NCBI GenBank assembly: GCA_015039315.1
Contig: WIDE01000104.1
Location: 1,855-21,863, forward strand
Reading direction: 5' to 3'
Length of the DNA: 20,009 nucleotides
Origin: Clavulina sp. PMI_390
Lineage: Eukaryota > Basidiomycota > Agaricomycetes > Cantharellales > Hydnaceae
Positions 1-8,881 of this stretch are shown here, piece after piece. How positions within the stretch are numbered: position 1 is the first letter of the stretch; each line of letters opens with the position of its first letter. A model generated the notes under the pieces. It was not told the DNA's origin. It saw only the letters and a program-made list of their open reading frames with translations, and made no database searches. The position numbers and the translations under genes are program-made.

Positions 1-845
1 AGATGTACCAGATGACCATGCTATGCACAGGTATGAGTAGCTCCAGCTGAGTGCTTTACCCACTCTAGCTCCTGTAGCTCTATCACATAAACTGAGGGAG
101 GAATTGCTTCTTTGGGGGAAAACAGACTGTTATAGCACCAGACACAATGAGCTATGTGAGTTAGTTTACCATACATTACAGGTATGGATTATAGGTCCCA
201 GTGAGAGTATAGTCACATATCAGACTACTTCTTATGAGTATTGACTTTGTACTGCCTCATCAGTCAGGTGTAGGGTAAAGTCAAGCTCTGATACATAGTA
301 ATGACCATTGCTCAATAGAAAGCATCATTATGTGATATGTTTTATACGTCAACTGAAAGCCCTGAATGAGCACTTCCAGAATATATATGATTCATATTTT
401 TGTCAACAAAAGTGGCAGAGGGATTGCTCATTTAGTGACCACCAAACCACATATGCTACCAGCACTAGCAACTTGCAAAGCTTGGAATAATAAGGCAGAT
501 TATACACCAGACAAAGCAAAAAATAGGTTATATTGGACCTACAGGTCCTCTAGTCCACCAACATCATCAGGTGCATTTGCTAGCAACATCAGACATAGAA
601 GTGAAATACAGTACCTTGAAACTGCCTAAAAGCCACTCTAAAGTGATTCAGGGATGACACAGATGATATGAGACCATTTTTGTACTCAATTTGAACATTC
701 ACTATTAACCTTATTCGGATGATAGAGGACCAGGTACAGACAAATGTAAACAAATAAACACATATTTGGCACCGCATTGTCAAGAGCTACCAGATGATAT
801 ATGGCTCATCCTCATAGCTTCAAAACTGAGCTCAGAAAACCAGCG
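1..845. other. Intergenic, no supported gene
   Basis: AT-rich and CpG-poor. The open frames are short, overlapping and without motifs. It holds one isolated minisatellite-like unit at about 114. Confidence 0.6.
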
Positions 846-904
846 CTGGGGGAAAGCAGACTATGGTGGGGGAAAGCAGACTATGGCGGGGGAAAGCAGA
901 CTTT
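846..904 (+). repeat. Minisatellite, three copies of a 20-bp unit
   Basis: Three tandem copies of GGGGGAAAGCAGACTATGG(T/C), the last diverging after GCAGACT. A single related unit, GGGGGAAAACAGACTG, is at about 114-129. Confidence 0.85.
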
Positions 905-1407
905 TGACAAGGGAACATCTAGTTTTCGATATGAGAGACCGGAGTGCAAGGATAGGTTGCTAGATAATGATGAAAGCCACAATATAGTGGAATAATTGAG
1001 GAGTTGATATATCTTAGAATAATGGTATGGCTTGAATAAAATGCAGAAGACATGCAGTGGTTAGGATAAGTACAATATGGCAGCAGAGACAGGATGTTAG
1101 ACGACATAACTATAGGATCGATCAATCAATCAATCACAAGTGCTGTAGGGTGGCGGTGTTAGATATTTCACCAGCCATGGAGCGTTTGGGTGAAATGGTG
1201 GTGGAGTGTTTGGAGTGGGTAATGGGAACAGGCGTTCGGGGCTTCATCACCCGCATTAGGCAATTTTGTGCCCCAGATTTCAGTAATAATACCTGAAATA
1301 ATACCTGATGGAGCGGGGCCCACTGTAAGTGCTCTGGACCGTAACTGCGCTGGGATTACCTCTGAGTCTCAACTCCTATGCAATCAGACACAGACATATG
1401 CTGAACC
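905..1407. other. Intergenic, no supported gene
   Basis: Contains a short ATCA run near 1121 and the 12-bp duplication at 1285. CpG begins to rise towards 1200. No coding signal seen. Confidence 0.55.
1285..1308. repeat. Perfect 12-bp tandem duplication
   Basis: AATAATACCTGA occurs twice in a row. Confidence 0.85.
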
Positions 1408-1430
1408 CCATCAGGAAACCACTTTATGCT
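1408..1430 (+). repeat. Left arm of 23-bp inverted repeat
   Basis: Perfect reverse complement of 3197-3219. Confidence 0.85.
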
Positions 1431-3196
1431 TGATGCTGCTCTATATTGCTTGATATTGCTCGGTAGAGCTGTCGAGCCGTTGAGCCATCCCGCAAGGTGT
1501 TCACCACTGATTCTATCGAACCATCGAGCTCGGCGCAGTCTACAGCTCAGTGGCTCGGCGGATCTGTGGCTCTGCATCTCGTTCAGCTCGATCAGTAGAT
1601 GGATATATGGGTCAAATTATTTATATTTCATTTGTTCCTATACAATGACAGCTAGCAAAATGTATGTAATGATGCATGCGAGAACCACACCGAATCTGAT
1701 AGAGACAATGCTTGATCTGGAATACAAGTTACTGGAGCAGCCAAGTTACATACTGTAAACACGGACTCAATTTCACCGCCAATATAAGCAAGAGACAAAG
1801 TGCAGCTGTGAAGCGTGTGGGGGTTCCTGGATAACTGACTGGCGGCGCTTAAGGAAACGGAAATTAAGGAAAATTAACAACAAGCTTGGGAGCAAGATGT
1901 ACATGAAAACGATCACCTTTTGAAGGAAATAGACTATAACACCAAAGCTAAGAAAAATCAATGGGCCGGAGATCCCTAGGCGTTAAAGAGAGAAGACTTC
2001 TGGCATTTAGTTCGCTCCGATAAAGCAGACGCGGTGCAGGTATGATACTTATCAGTACGTCCCAAGCAAAGTTCATAGATGCTTGACACCTAAGAGATCG
2101 TATCGCAGGCACCCAAAATGAAGGAGGGGAGAGAGGAGGGAGTCGAGGCCAAGTAGAAGAAGAGTTAAGCGCGGCTGGCGGAGGAGTCAGGAGACCGCAA
2201 TCAATAGATGTCGGCTTTTATGCTGCATTGAAAAATACAAAGCGGGCGAGCGGACAAGTCCTGTGAGCGCGAACGCCTGTTACCTCTCCAGTTAGTCTAC
2301 ACCCTTCCTCCTTGCTCCCGTCACTACTGCAAACGGGTGAAATGCCTGCCGCTAGTACCACTTGGCAACTGGGTATCCTTACGGTTTATGGCTGGAAATT
2401 TACCATAAGACAAGACCAATTCGAATAAGGACCAATTCATCATCATTGAGCCCGATCCCGATTGACGGCTCATGACTTCACTGAATTGACTGCACTGCGC
2501 CCATATTGCTTGACTCGCTGGATAATGGGCTCAATATTTCCCGGTTTACAATTTTCTCCCTTACTAGTGCCTTGCTAAAGCTCACCCTTACTTCGTTCAT
2601 GTATATAATACACCTCCTGCTCGCATTCTAGCCTCTTTGGATCGACATAGAATATACTTAAATCTTCTGCCAATCGATGAAGTCCCTTCTGGTCCGGTCT
2701 TGAGCTACAGCTAGTTCGTTTTCGTGAATTACCCTGTCACAGTATCACTTTACTAAGGAGTTTATCCAATCACTACCTATTGGGGGGAGCCGACGGCAAG
2801 ATATAACGTCACTTATCATTTGTTATTTCACCATCCACTGGAGTCATAGGGTTTGAGAAGTGGGGGCCTCCATGGTGTCAAGTTGCATCAATATGGTCTG
2901 TCTCGGCGCATAGCCGATTGCTTGATGCGCTCTGGCTACTCGTTGAAGCCATTGAGCGGCTCTGGCCACAATGTGGTTTTCTGATAGGGTTTTCCACTGC
3001 ATTTTCCTTTTGCCAGCATTCATCTCGATTATGAAGATTTTGAGTATTATATTCTAGTGTACACATGGTACACCACGCAGTAAGATGCTGTAGTGATTTA
3101 TGCTAAGTTATCTTGCTCGGCCTCTCGGCGTGCTCGATGTGCTCGACACGCTCGATCTCGATCGCCGAGCCGATCGAGTGACATCGAGTGACATTG

Positions 3197-3219
3197 AGCA
3201 TAAAGTGGTTTCCTGATGG
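3197..3219 (-). repeat. Right arm of 23-bp inverted repeat
   Basis: Perfect reverse complement of 1408-1430. Confidence 0.85.
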
Positions 3220-3461
3220 ACCAAACTTTGAGATCCCCATGCTGAGCATGCCAGGTCAATAATTCCGATTTCTACTGTACTGTAGGTTGTAAAGTGACTT
3301 CAAGAGACTATCTTCTTACACTTTGGATGGTAATTGATGCGGAACTGAGTGCGTGAGATGTTTGCGGCGGGGGAGGGCCAAATATGCCATACCCCATTCA
3401 ATGGACCACTCGATCTCAACAACTACAGCTTGCACTGATGAGCAGATTTCTACCTAAATAA

Positions 3462-3743
3462 TCAACTAAATAGTTCAAAATTCTGACCTAGCCTCAAAAG
3501 AACCCAATCCTGCAGCTTCCAGGCGTTTTTTCTCTTCGGTTTTGACCCATATTGGCCCTCCGCATCCCATTCCTTGTTGTGTTCAACATGAGCCGCCTTC
3601 TCGACCTCCCAATGTATTTCACACTCCACCCTATAGAGTTTCCTCAGCTCGGCGACCACTGCTTTGTCCATGCGACTGTTCTTTTGACAATCCACTGTGC
3701 GCTCCTTCTCTCGTTTAGCCTCATCCAATGCCGGATTGGCTTC
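3462..3743 (-). pseudogene. Charged minus-strand coding-like fragment
   Basis: A minus-strand frame runs from just after a TGA at about 3744 to a stop at 3462, about 93 codons without an ATG at its start. It is highly charged, with stretches such as DEAKREKERTVDCQKNSR and HNKEWDAEGQYGSKPKRKNA, then KLQDWVLL. This looks like real protein, perhaps a helical or nucleic-acid-binding exon or a transposon gene fragment, but I do not recognise it. It could be an internal exon of a lost gene. Confidence 0.3.
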
Positions 3744-4046
3744 GGATCACTTCTCCTCTTTCTAATCTCTACGGATCCGTCCACAACTTATACCATATAC
3801 TCCCTACCATGTATAGTACTGATAATACACATTTACTAAGAACTGGGGCAGTTTACGAGCACACACGTTATCAATTACAAGTGGGACTGTGAGAATCATG
3901 CAACTCTCAGACCCTACCCAACACCAACCACCCCAAACAAGTCAACAGACACCTCCATTTTGGCATGAGAGGTAATGTTTTAGGTAGTATTATCATTACC
4001 AGATACATGCTTGGCTGTCCATTGGCTAGAAAGTGCTAGGTACAGT
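3744..4046. other. Intergenic, no supported gene
   Basis: Mixed composition with stops in all frames beyond short pieces. Nothing identified. Confidence 0.5.
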
Positions 4047-4081
4047 TTTGGTCCATTGGATGGGATGGTCCATTGGGTGGG
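4047..4081 (+). repeat. Left arm of 35-bp long-range inverted repeat
   Basis: It starts TTTGGTCCATTGGATGG and contains two copies of TGGTCCATTG 20 bp apart. It matches the reverse complement of 14972-15006 at 33 of 35 bases. A further GTCCATTGG lies just upstream at about 4018. Confidence 0.75.
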
Positions 4082-4558
4082 TAATGAGGGTAGTTGAAGG
4101 GACAAAGTTGTGAGTGTGAGAGGTAGTGAATGTTCATGTTGTGTTTGAAGGTAGTCAATATTGACATTCAGCATTGGCTTTTGTTTAACTCCCACTTCCA
4201 GTTATAGGACTTTCACCTGTTGGTACATTATGTTAGATGGGGCTTTGTGTTAGTGGTCAGATGGTAGGCTAGGGCTGCAATGAGGGTAGTAGAAAAGATG
4301 ATCTATTCCTTGAACCAAACAAGGTACTATTCTACATAAATGAGTAATCTACATTAAGCCAGTGTGTTGGGTTCAAACAAGGATAAAACAAGAAAGAAAC
4401 AAGGGCCAACTATATCAGCCAGTAGCATTCCCATATTAGCCTATATCTACAACTGTATTGTGCTTATCCCATATTGTCACTTATTTTCCATGTAGCATAC
4501 TGCTCATCCCTGTTCTTTATTCCAAAATACATCAACTGCTTAATTATTGCACTGTAGC
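4082..4558. other. Intergenic, CpG-free repeat-like sequence
   Basis: No CpG or almost none; composition resembles the decayed tract that follows (4559 on), of which it may be the leader or LTR. No gene seen. Confidence 0.45.
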
Positions 4559-5145
4559 ATGTCTCTTATCCCTAGCAATACAACTCCTGCAGGCTCTGTC
4601 CCCTCATGTTCAATTGTTGCATTCTAGGCCTTGAGCTAAGATCTAAGGATTCCATGGAGCAATTAAGGTCCCTGACGAAGGATAACTGCAGCATGTAAAC
4701 AATCAGAGCATTAGAACCCCTGCTGTGCTCCTTGCTTCATAATATTATCATCCATTGAGCTATCCTTGCTTACCAATGACAACAATTGTGAGGTTCTAGA
4801 TACTGTGACCAAGGGGAAACTGTTCAATGTCACTGACTGTGAAGTACAACTTTTCCTTGACAAGCTCAGCCCCTGAATTCAAGTTACCTGAGAGAAGAAG
4901 TGGACAAATTACATGCCCTGTGTGTCCCTGATTCTGTTCTGGTGCTCACTATCTACTGATGTCCTGGCACAGGGCTCTGAACTTGGTGTCTGCCACTAAC
5001 CTCAAGCACAAATGGGGCAAACCAATCCTCTGGGGCAGGCACAAAAAGGTTGTTCCTCCAAAGACCATTGCAAACATGTCCACAAAGATAACTTCCGTGG
5101 AGGAAAGGGTGAGGGGTCATAACATTCATGGTTGCTGTTCCTGAT
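4559..5145 (+). pseudogene. Decayed coding-like tract, possibly retroelement-derived
   Basis: From ATG at 4559 there are successive short frames that look coding but are broken by stops and shifts. One (about 4635) includes SMEQLRSLTKDN, one (about 4780) includes NCEVLDTVTKGKLFNV, and one (about 4870) includes SYLREEVDKLHALCVPDSV. A further 61-codon piece starts at 4959. The order and charged composition suggest a gag-like or structural protein gene, but no motif identifies it. CpG is nearly absent, consistent with old methylated sequence. Confidence 0.22.
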
Positions 5146-5413
5146 TCCAATACACCCAGCCTTGACACCAAAGCCCTTGTTGCTGCATCTGCCTGAGATT
5201 CTCCTTCATTTCATTACATTTTTCCTTATCTTGAGTAGGTTTTTTGCTATTAAATTTGTATCTATTTATACAACAAAAGCCCAAATACAATATGTTGCAT
5301 GTTTTATGTCAATATGTTATTCCTGTGAGCATCTAGCCAATCTTGTGGTTCTAAGCACCCTGTTCATAACAGCACAAAAACATCCAAAATACATCTCAGG
5401 CCCTGTTGACAAA

Positions 5414-5431
5414 ATGTCTCACTTGAGACAT
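5414..5431. repeat. Short hairpin, 8-bp perfect arms
   Basis: ATGTCTCA and TGAGACAT are separated by two bases (CT). It is followed 11 bp later by a second hairpin. Confidence 0.8.
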
Positions 5432-5442
5432 TCAATGACACT

Positions 5443-5474
5443 CATGACATTATTTTGACGCTCATAATGTCATG
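5443..5474. repeat. Hairpin, 11-bp perfect arms with 10-nt loop
   Basis: CATGACATTAT (5443-5453) pairs with ATAATGTCATG (5464-5474). No following T-run in either direction, so it does not look like a simple terminator. Confidence 0.8.
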
Positions 5475-5550
5475 GGGCCATCAACTGCAAGTCAGATTTG
5501 TGAGAAATTTGATGCTATCACAATGTTATTAGATCTAATGTTTTTTTTTA

Positions 5551-6159
5551 TGTTTGGGGTGTCTGGGCATGGAATTGTAAGGAATGTAGTTAGAAATATG
5601 TAAGGCCCTTGTCAAGGCAACCTCTTTCTGCTTTCATTCAGTAGGTCTTCTTCATTTTCTATTCACTCAAACAAATGTGCTCTTCACATTTGGTTGAATG
5701 GCCAACAGAGCCTTTCACACCTATGCTGTATGCTCTAAACATTTCTAGGGCTCTAGTAGACCATTGCCCCACCCCAGTGTATATAGTAGGATACTTGGTA
5801 GTATGGACAACAATCAAACAGTCATTACCTGTTAACCCCGTCTGATTTCTCCTTTCTTGCTCACTTGTTCCATCTCTCTTGTCTCTCCTTACTTGCTTGC
5901 TCCAGTCAATCCTCCTTGATTAGTTATATTGGTGTGCTAGAAGCACACTCTTGGTTGATCACTTGATTGAACACTCCGTCAATCTGCTGTACCTGTCAGT
6001 ACTGCCTTGGGACCTTGTACAATCTCATCAGTCATCTTAAGTACATTCTGTACCTCCTCAAACATGCTCAATCAATTATTCAATCTCCTATCACTTTTGC
6101 ACAGCAACACAAGGCTACCATGTGTTTTGCTGCACATGTTGATACACTAATCAGATACA
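5551..6159 (+). mobile_element. Candidate long terminal repeat (LTR) relic
   Basis: A roughly 609-bp tract starts TGTTTGGGG and ends GATACA, so it has TG...CA boundaries. Inside is a TATA-like GTATATAGTAGG (about 5778), followed by pyrimidine-rich sequence with CTCTCTTGTCTCTCC, a common LTR layout. The sequence just after the right edge (CCTGGTTGAGG) could be a decayed primer-binding site. No second copy lies in the window, and the call rests on layout alone. Confidence 0.33.
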
Positions 6160-6540
6160 TTTAATTTCCTGGTTGAGGTGTTTCTATTCTAGGAGAATAT
6201 TTACACAATGTCTGACAGTAATCCCTTGGTAGAAAAGAGGCCTAGGTATTGATTTACCTCCAAAATAGTATAAAGATCATTTTCAAAGAGTTTGTCTCAT
6301 TGCCTGTAGAAGAGAATATGGTGTGCAGGTCAGATACCTTGCATTTTTGCATTTTGACCCAGGAAACTTGACTTCCTGATATATTAATAGCTCATGCCCA
6401 GAGACCTGGCACTGCTTCCATCAGCCCTTCTATCCATCAAAATGTCTATATGAAGGTATGTAATTGACCTTGGTGCAGCAAGACCCAATAGTAATTTGCA
6501 AATTGTGGATGAACCATCAACCTCTGTGATGAACAAATAG
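6160..6540 (+). pseudogene. Decayed internal sequence after the candidate LTR
   Basis: About 50 bp beyond the candidate LTR an ATG (about 6208) opens MSDSNPLVEKRP and then meets several stops. Downstream short open pieces continue in the same and neighbouring frames to about 6540. This would fit the start of a retrotransposon gag ruined by mutation. No conserved motif is visible. Confidence 0.22.
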
Positions 6541-6808
6541 GACCATTGGATTCCACTGAGTTTTCTGCGTCGAATGGTATATACTATGTTCCTATGGCTT
6601 GTGTTTTCACCAGCTCTGGGAAATGAAGGGTTGGTCTGGGAAATGCAGGGATGCTTTGGGAATCAATCATACATGCATTTTTGGGCCCGAAGGGTTAGCC
6701 CTTGTATTCATTTCTTCTGATTCCCATGTCCTAGCCCGGTCTTGCCGGCACAACGCGGCCCTTTCAAGTGGGCAAAGCACGTCCTTGATTGCGCTACAGC
6801 TGGGCTTG

Positions 6809-6816
6809 GCGCTGGC
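6809..6816. repeat. Left 8-bp target-site duplication
   Basis: GCGCTGGC directly abuts the left terminal inverted repeat and is identical to the copy at 7454-7461. Confidence 0.9.
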
Positions 6817-6837
6817 TAGTGTTGCCGCGACTTCGGC

Positions 6838-6985
6838 TAATAGTCGACTTGCGTGATATTTAGTTGGTAGTTGAGTCGATAAAAGTCGTAGTCGAGTCGA
6901 TCACGTGCAGGTCGACTTGACCGACTCTCGACTACAACTTGCGACGAGCTCGTCGACTCTCAGTCGACTAAAGTCGAACAAAGTC
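6838..6985. repeat. Left subterminal TCGAC-motif cluster
   Basis: About ten GTCGA/TCGAC pentamers in both orientations lie inside the left end of the hAT-type element, several of them palindromic GTCGAC. They are probably transposase-binding or fold-back sequences. Confidence 0.75.
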
Positions 6986-7307
6986 GAACACCTATTCAAC
7001 CTCGTATATCACGCATGAAATGAGATTGATTTGATCGGTAACCTATGGAGACCAGAATAAATTTTGGCCGTATTGGCTCTACATTCTACTAGTCAGGAGC
7101 CTATGGCGCAAAATGCGCCGATCGAGGGGAAGGGGACGACCACCGTCATGACTTGGTCGGCAATGAACCCTCAAGGGAGAGCATTCCGTGAGCACAATGC
7201 GATCAGATCACCTGGAGCCTCGGTTTATATCGATCGAGGCTAAATAAGAGGCATATGAAATACATGGATAGGTGGAACGGGCACGGCACGCTATGGATCG
7301 ACCTGCG

Positions 7308-7445
7308 TCGACTCAGAGTCGACTTTAGTCGAAGTCGAGTCGATAGTCGCAACTTCCGACTCCGACTTGCTCTTGAGGCTCCAACTTTTAGTCAAAGTCG
7401 GTCAAAAGTCGAGTCGAAGTCGAGTCGAGTCGAGTCGAGTCGCGG
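7308..7445. repeat. Right subterminal TCGAC-motif cluster with (TCGAG)n run
   Basis: Matching cluster inside the right end of the element. It closes with a pure 5-bp run of TCGAG units at about 7419-7441, so the copy number of this satellite may vary. Confidence 0.75.
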
Positions 7446-7453
7446 CAACACTA

Positions 7454-7461
7454 GCGCTGGC
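7454..7461. repeat. Right 8-bp target-site duplication
   Basis: GCGCTGGC directly abuts the right terminal inverted repeat. Removing the element and one copy restores a continuous sequence. Confidence 0.9.
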
Positions 7462-7509
7462 GAGTCGCTTGGCAACCTCTAGGGATAGTTCACTTTTAGC
7501 TTTTGACAT

Positions 7510-8448
7510 CACAGTATTGTAGACGAGCTCAATATCAGCAATTGCCACTCCGATTGTCCAAGTAGCGCAGGGGGTTCAACAAAACAGAGTCCTTAATTCT
7601 GGAGGCCCCAGCGCACTGTTATTGGACTAGATTAGAACGCCTCAGTGCCACATCGATTGAATGTTCCACACGGTGCACTGTGATGGTCATAATCATAATG
7701 ATTTTCCGGCCGCACGGGTCCCTTCCATACAATAAGGACCTCCAATTGGCCAAGGTTTGCCAATTCATGCATGCCAGCGCAGCAGCTTTAATGGTTTTAG
7801 TCTGCTCCCCTGACTCTCTGCTTGAGATACTATCCATCCGCCATATAAGCGAGGCGCTGCAGTGACCCCCGACTGAATAAGGAGGGTTTTGTAGGTGCTG
7901 GGGTTTCGGCTTTCGGGGATAACAATAGTGTTTTTCGGGTATATGGTCAGCTTCCACGTTACGGCTTCCGGACTTGTGATTGGCTGGAGAAATCTGTGGA
8001 GCTCAAAAATCCGGCTGAACAGAGTTCTTTCGGACGATCGGGTTTTCCATTTAAGCCTAATACACGGTTCACCAGCTCACCCCGCAATATTAGGACCGCT
8101 ACTGAGTAACGTGAATTTATAGCTAGATATTTTGAGAAGCGTTAACCACAACATTTCCCGTTGCACAAACAAGTCATGAGTACTAGCGAAGAAAAGCGAA
8201 TGACGCAACTCACTAATAGCGAGGGTTGAGACGAAGAGCGCCCTATGATATATTAATCCATGTTGTCTATGACTTTCACTTGTGCGGGATGATCAGGCTC
8301 CTTTCACTAACACGCAATTTCATTGATCACGACGATCGCTGCACGGAAACCAACGCCTTAGCTCGTATAGCGGATAAAGCAATCGAGCATTCAGACGAAA
8401 CCTCAAGGCGGGTAACCAAATGTCTCTATAGCATGTAAGCTTGAAGTA
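7510..8448. other. CpG-rich tract without a supported gene
   Basis: Several short frames (for example minus 7619-7957, 112 codons) are open, but none has a recognisable motif. A 17-codon plus-strand frame at 8176 (MSTSEEKRMTQLTNSEG) could be a lost or upstream exon, without support. The higher CpG content sets it apart from the AT-rich flanks. Confidence 0.45.
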
Positions 8449-8881
8449 TTATGTGGCAAATTTGAATGAGATTGGGACGAAAGACTGGCATGGCTCTGTG
8501 CGATCTACTTCTTCCTCACATCGACTCAAAGCGACTGTTATGTGCACTGAAACTCCCAACGAAGTTGTATTATCATATGCTCCACCATGCAGAATCGTTG
8601 GTGGCAGAGAGATGTAATTAACTTCGTAATTCTGTGGGGTACACACAAAAATCGAGAAGAACCAAGACATCCTTGACGGATTCAAGAAGGCGATCAGGGC
8701 ACAAGTCGCCGACATAGGGTAAAAATACGGGCACATGAATCGCAGACCCGAATTTGATATTGGCCTCAAGGGGCTGGATGGCAGATACACAGTCGGGGAC
8801 TTGGCGCGTGCCGCCGCTACCGATGTGTGACTGTGACCCAACAGGCATCGTACCATCATCGTATCTGTAAACAGATGTCAT
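8449..8881 (-). pseudogene. Frame-disrupted coding-like segment, head to head with the receptor gene
   Basis: Two overlapping minus-strand frames are open. The upstream one (8881 down to about 8618) reads like structured protein, including IKFGSAIHVPVFLPYVGD and SVKDVLVLLDF. The downstream one (to the stop at 8449) includes YISLPPTILHGGAYDN, then VSVHITVALSRCEEEVDRTE and a terminal FKFAT. The reading seems to pass from the first to the second frame near 8640-8650 by a one-base shift or an unrecognised intron; no canonical intron of normal length fits. I do not recognise the family. The plausible start at 8881 overlaps the receptor start by a few bases, so this is more likely a broken remnant than an intact divergent gene. 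Chance open frames cannot be ruled out. Confidence 0.33.

Larger units (their letters stand above)
1408..3219. mobile_element. Candidate 1.8-kb inverted-repeat element
   Basis: The 23 bases at 1408-1430 (starting CCATCAGGAAACC) are perfectly inverted at 3197-3219. Both inner flanks are rich in GCTCGA/TCGAG motifs (about 1456-1590 and 3115-3190), a layout like the nearby hAT-type element. No matching target duplication is visible at these exact edges, so the true ends may lie elsewhere or one may be damaged. The 1.8-kb interior is CpG-rich, with no convincing reading frame and no transposase. A TATA-like TATATAATAC lies at about 2602. Confidence 0.5.
6817..7453. mobile_element. Non-autonomous hAT-type DNA transposon (MITE-like), 637 bp
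   Basis: Both ends carry the perfect 16-bp terminal inverted repeat TAGTGTTGCCGCGACT (6817-6832, and its complement at 7438-7453). The element is bracketed by an identical 8-bp direct repeat, GCGCTGGC (6809-6816 and 7454-7461). An 8-bp duplication with short TA(G)-starting inverted ends is the hallmark of hAT superfamily elements. Both subterminal regions are packed with TCGAC/GTCGA motifs (about 6838-6985 and 7308-7445), which in hAT elements often serve as transposase binding sites. No transposase frame fits in the interior, so movement would need a transposase encoded elsewhere. The perfect duplication and ends suggest a fairly recent insertion. Confidence 0.9.
6667..7509 (-). pseudogene. 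Minus-strand open frame split by the hAT-type element
   Basis: Reading minus from ATG at 7509, 16 codons (starting MSKAKSELSLEVAKRL) reach the target duplication at 7462. With the 637-bp element and one duplication removed, the same frame continues for 49 codons (starting ASAKPSCSAIKD) to TGA at 6667. The frame is also open for about 22 codons upstream of that ATG. Composition (alternating Lys/Glu, no stops, CpG-rich) looks protein-like. The product is not recognised and the intact length, about 65-87 codons, is short, so it may be one exon of a former gene or a chance frame. Confidence 0.3.

Noticed and set aside
7619..7957. 112-codon minus-strand frame
   Set aside because: No recognisable motif, overlaps a plus-strand open frame, and has no clear coding bias.
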